Shown here one piece after another: positions 61,401-64,000 of a DNA stretch of 64,000 nucleotides (position 1 is the stretch's first letter; each line of letters opens with the position of its first letter). Source of the DNA: Hirudo medicinalis (taxonomy: Eukaryota > Annelida > Clitellata > Hirudinida > Hirudinidae); the NCBI GenBank assembly GCA_011800805.1, contig MPNW01000130.1, forward strand, positions 91,266 through 155,265. Direction: 5' to 3'. A model generated the notes under the pieces. That model saw only the letters and a list, made by a program, of their open reading frames with translations. It was not told the DNA's origin and did no database searches. The position numbers and the translations under genes are program-made.

Positions 61401-64000
61401 TGGAATCGTAATGCTCCATCAAAACTTGCTTCTTGTGGGGAGGATGGCAATCTGTAAAATCAGTTTTTATCAATTTTTTTTTTTAATAATTAAACAATTT
61501 TTATTTGAAATGAAATCATTGCAATATATAAAATATCTCAATGCAATGATGTGGCTAACGAAAAGCTAATGTATGAATGTGTCATAATTAAATTCGACCT
61601 GTTTGTCAAGTTTGACATCGACATTTAGTGCTTATTTAAGATGGTGTTGTACATTAACTGAACTTGGAAAATTATTTATTCAATGAATGTAAATGATAAA
61701 AGCTGATGACGAAGACTTTAACGACATAAATTAAAATTAATAACTTTAACTGCCTTGGTCTTCTAAGGGTGGTTCAAGACATAAAGTCAGGAAAAGTGGA
61801 CTTCCATAAACATCCTAGTGGAGTTTATGGATGTGATTGGAATCCAAGTGAGGTGTAAGTTCTTACAAAATGTGTTCTATTACTGTAGATGCATGAGGTG
61901 TTGAATGTAATGTAATGCATTGCTGGATGTAGTATTGTGTAGTATTGTGGTGGTAAAAATGTTGTGTTGTGGTCACAAAATGTTTCCCTTAAAACCACAA
62001 AAGCTGATTCTCAACATACCACAATATTTTCAACTAAAAATTTTGTAAATATGATAAAACTAAGTTATTTCGGCACAATTTTAAATTTAATTCAAAATTT
62101 ACATATTCATTACATTCCAATGAATAATAATAATAGCTAATAAATTATTATTAGTAATAATAATTAGTTGATAATTTAATTAGCAACACGATTGCAACTG
62201 GATGTGGAGATGGTAGGGTGAGGTTGGTGAAAGTCAATCAGGAGACCATCAAGGTTCTTCCAGGTATTTCATTCAAATAAGTAATTATTTTGTCAGAGTA
62301 ATTCTTGGGAATTTGTATTATTTATGTGAAGCATTTTGATTGATTACCCACATATTATTATTTATGGAATGACACCCATTGTAAATAGGGATTTGTTTTC
62401 AAAACTATTTACATCAGTGCTACTAAGTCATTGGATTGTGACAAACAGGAGTTACATTGTTACGATAACGACTGCAATCTTATTGAAAGTAGGAAATTAA
62501 AGCAGAGGTATAAACATATAATATAATAATAAATATATGAATATGGTTACATTTAAATTCTAATTTAAATAATAAGTAAATACTAATAAAATTAAAGGAT
62601 TTTAACATTAACATAACATAAAAATATAAAAAATAAATAACATAATATTAATTTATTGTGGTTTAAGTTGACTAATTAATGTCTGCGTGATAAACTGCTC
62701 CTTTTTAATTCGATATCCAAATTCCGTAGTCCTATTTTAAATAGAATCAATGGAGCATTGATTCTGAATATATTGTCTCCTCATCAAGCTTGTTCCACAG
62801 ATTAACTATTCTTGGGCTGAAGTAACTATTCTTCAGAGTACCCGTTGCTTTCCTGTATAATTTACGTCAATGCCCTGTTGCTGTGGAACTGTTTTGGTGG
62901 CCTCAAAGAAATGTTTATTGAAATGATTCATGGTTGATGTAAAATTCCCCACTTTCTCTTGCATTCCTAATATATTATTGTTAATGTTATTATTATTTAT
63001 CATTTTAATAGTTACTAATTCACTAAATCAGGACATGAAATTCGTGTCTTTCAAGTGAAGTGGTCACCAATTTACAGCTGGATCCTCTTGAGTGGTTCTG
63101 ATGACTGGTAGGCATTCAATGCTTATGTGTATGTATTATTGAGTTATTATTTTTTAAACATATTAATTATAATTTGTATGTAATTATATTTTGCATATTA
63201 TAAAAAATTAAGATGCAATCTTAAGAATAAAGAAATTCGATTCTCTAGAAATTCGTAAAATAGAAGTTACTAATATTCCACATACACACATGTATATATA
63301 TTAGCCAGCTACTTTCTATTTGCAGACTTTCCTCAAACTTGATTTCAATAAAATGTCAATAATTCATATGCATTTAACAGCTGCATTAAAGTTTGGGACA
63401 CACTGAAGGAGGAATGCCTGCACACTTTGACAGGTCACAGTCGACCAGTGAGGGGACTCATGTGGTGTCCAGAACTCCCCCATATTTTCTTTTCAGGCAG
63501 CTGGGACTCCCTGATACTCGTCTGGGATATCAGTAAAGGCCGTTTCATCGATGCCATCAGACATCACGGTGCTGATGTTTATGGTTAGTAAACTTTATAC
63601 TCTGCAAGATTACTAATAAGTATTCATTATTGTTGTTAGCGATTTGTTAATATTTTGTTAACTTTAAAATGTCATTTACTATAGGACTGTTTTTACCATA
63701 ATTTGGAATGTCAATATTGAAAGGTTATCGCTTATTACTTATTTATTGCTGTTTACAACGGATCCAGAACCACTACAAATATTTAATCACCAAAGGCAAC
63801 AAATTCCATTCTAACTTTTTTTATAGTTTCTAATCGAATATATTTTTCAGAAAAATGTTTTATAAAAGTACATTGTATTATTTTTGCAAAAGAAATGAAA
63901 TTCTTCATCCGATATAAATTGATTCTCAGGTCTTGCGTGTCATTGGAAGAGACCTTTTCTTATTGCTTCATCGTCAAGAGATTCAACAATTCGACTTACG
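58468..64000 (+). CDS. WDR17: WD-repeat protein, WDR17-like (3' part outside window)
   Basis: Exons: 58468-58581, 58644-58896 (end uncertain), 58975-59133, 59539-59781, 60131-60414, 60703-60816, 60973-61113, 61374-61453, 61768-61854, 62184-62263, 63032-63107, 63381-63583, 63930 onward. The start MKQVGLITAGSQPWN matches human WDR17 MRQVGLLAAGCQPWN, and similarity runs through the whole reading: LTWVTSAPGMFVTT, CTFSDGGVGMYNL, GHVETVFDCEFH, FHKHPSGVYGCDWN, GLACHWKRPFLIASSSRDST. It builds tandem WD40 blades, so it is a scaffold-type protein of poorly known function. All junctions agree in phase except exon 2 to exon 3. In the good reading frame the junction needs a donor after 58896 (AAAAAG|GCTGGT, a GC donor), while the GT at 58901 would give a stop with exon 3. 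About half of the usual length (human about 1,300 residues) is present. Confidence 0.93.
59190..59530 (+). other. Unexplained coding-like block inside WDR17 intron 3
   Basis: This part of the intron is less AT-rich than its surroundings and stays open for long stretches on both strands: about 69 codons on plus (59317-59526, with WDGGATGLAQRLVGLNLDKS) and 112 codons on minus (59456-59118). Upstream in the same plus frame the reading continues (ALWEIFWAITECIARIL) up to a single TAG. It has no resemblance to WD repeats, and the flanking exons join in phase without it. I do not recognise either translation; a relic of a mobile element or an embedded gene fragment are both possible. Confidence 0.4.
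62745..62965 (-). pseudogene. Non-LTR retrotransposon (LINE) 3' tail, decayed
   Basis: The minus strand translates to a segment with YFSPRIVNLWNKLDEETI, which fits the conserved tail of CR1/L2/RTE-like ORF2 proteins (RxxFSxRVVNxWNxLPxxVV). A stop and a frame change lie upstream. It lies in the WDR17 intron between the exons at 62184-62263 and 63032-63107. Confidence 0.6.

Overview
This is a eukaryotic genome fragment. It is very AT-rich, its genes are broken into small exons with GT-AG introns, most introns hold trinucleotide microsatellites, and one N at about 1107 and an NNNN run at 20043-20046 mark a draft assembly. All five genes I can build belong to animal-specific or animal-typical families. 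Gene content, compact introns and base composition fit a spiralian invertebrate; an annelid such as a leech would fit, but the species is a guess. No bacterial, viral, CRISPR or rRNA features were seen.

Layout: (1) 2182-11908, plus strand: a Disabled (DAB) family endocytic adaptor with an N-terminal PTB domain and a long proline-rich tail. (2) 17248-31587, minus strand: a complete SLK/STK10-type Ste20 kinase in 23 exons whose phases all agree (955 residues). (3) 37236-41518, minus strand: an ARHGAP19-like RhoGAP in 10 exons (437 residues). (4) 48743-55845, plus strand: a Kruppel-like factor in 5 exons (553 residues) with three C-terminal zinc fingers and a PLDLS CtBP-type motif. (5) 58468 to beyond 64000, plus strand: a WDR17-like WD-repeat gene cut by the window edge.

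The genes are not an operon. Actin/membrane themes recur (DAB: clathrin cargo; SLK/STK10: ERM phosphorylation; ARHGAP19: RhoA inactivation), but nothing in the sequence shows joint regulation.

The rest is repeat-rich: a 19-bp minisatellite with an invariant GCATNNTAAT core, tRNA-derived SINE-like copies, two foldback elements (one with a decayed MULE/FLYWCH-type transposase), a decayed non-LTR retrotransposon tail, and several smaller tandem repeats. The most unusual coding observations are a duplicated module of about 27 residues in the SLK linker, a possible 14-residue cassette exon in the SLK kinase C-lobe, and an anomalous splice junction in WDR17. I found no convincing new multi-gene system.
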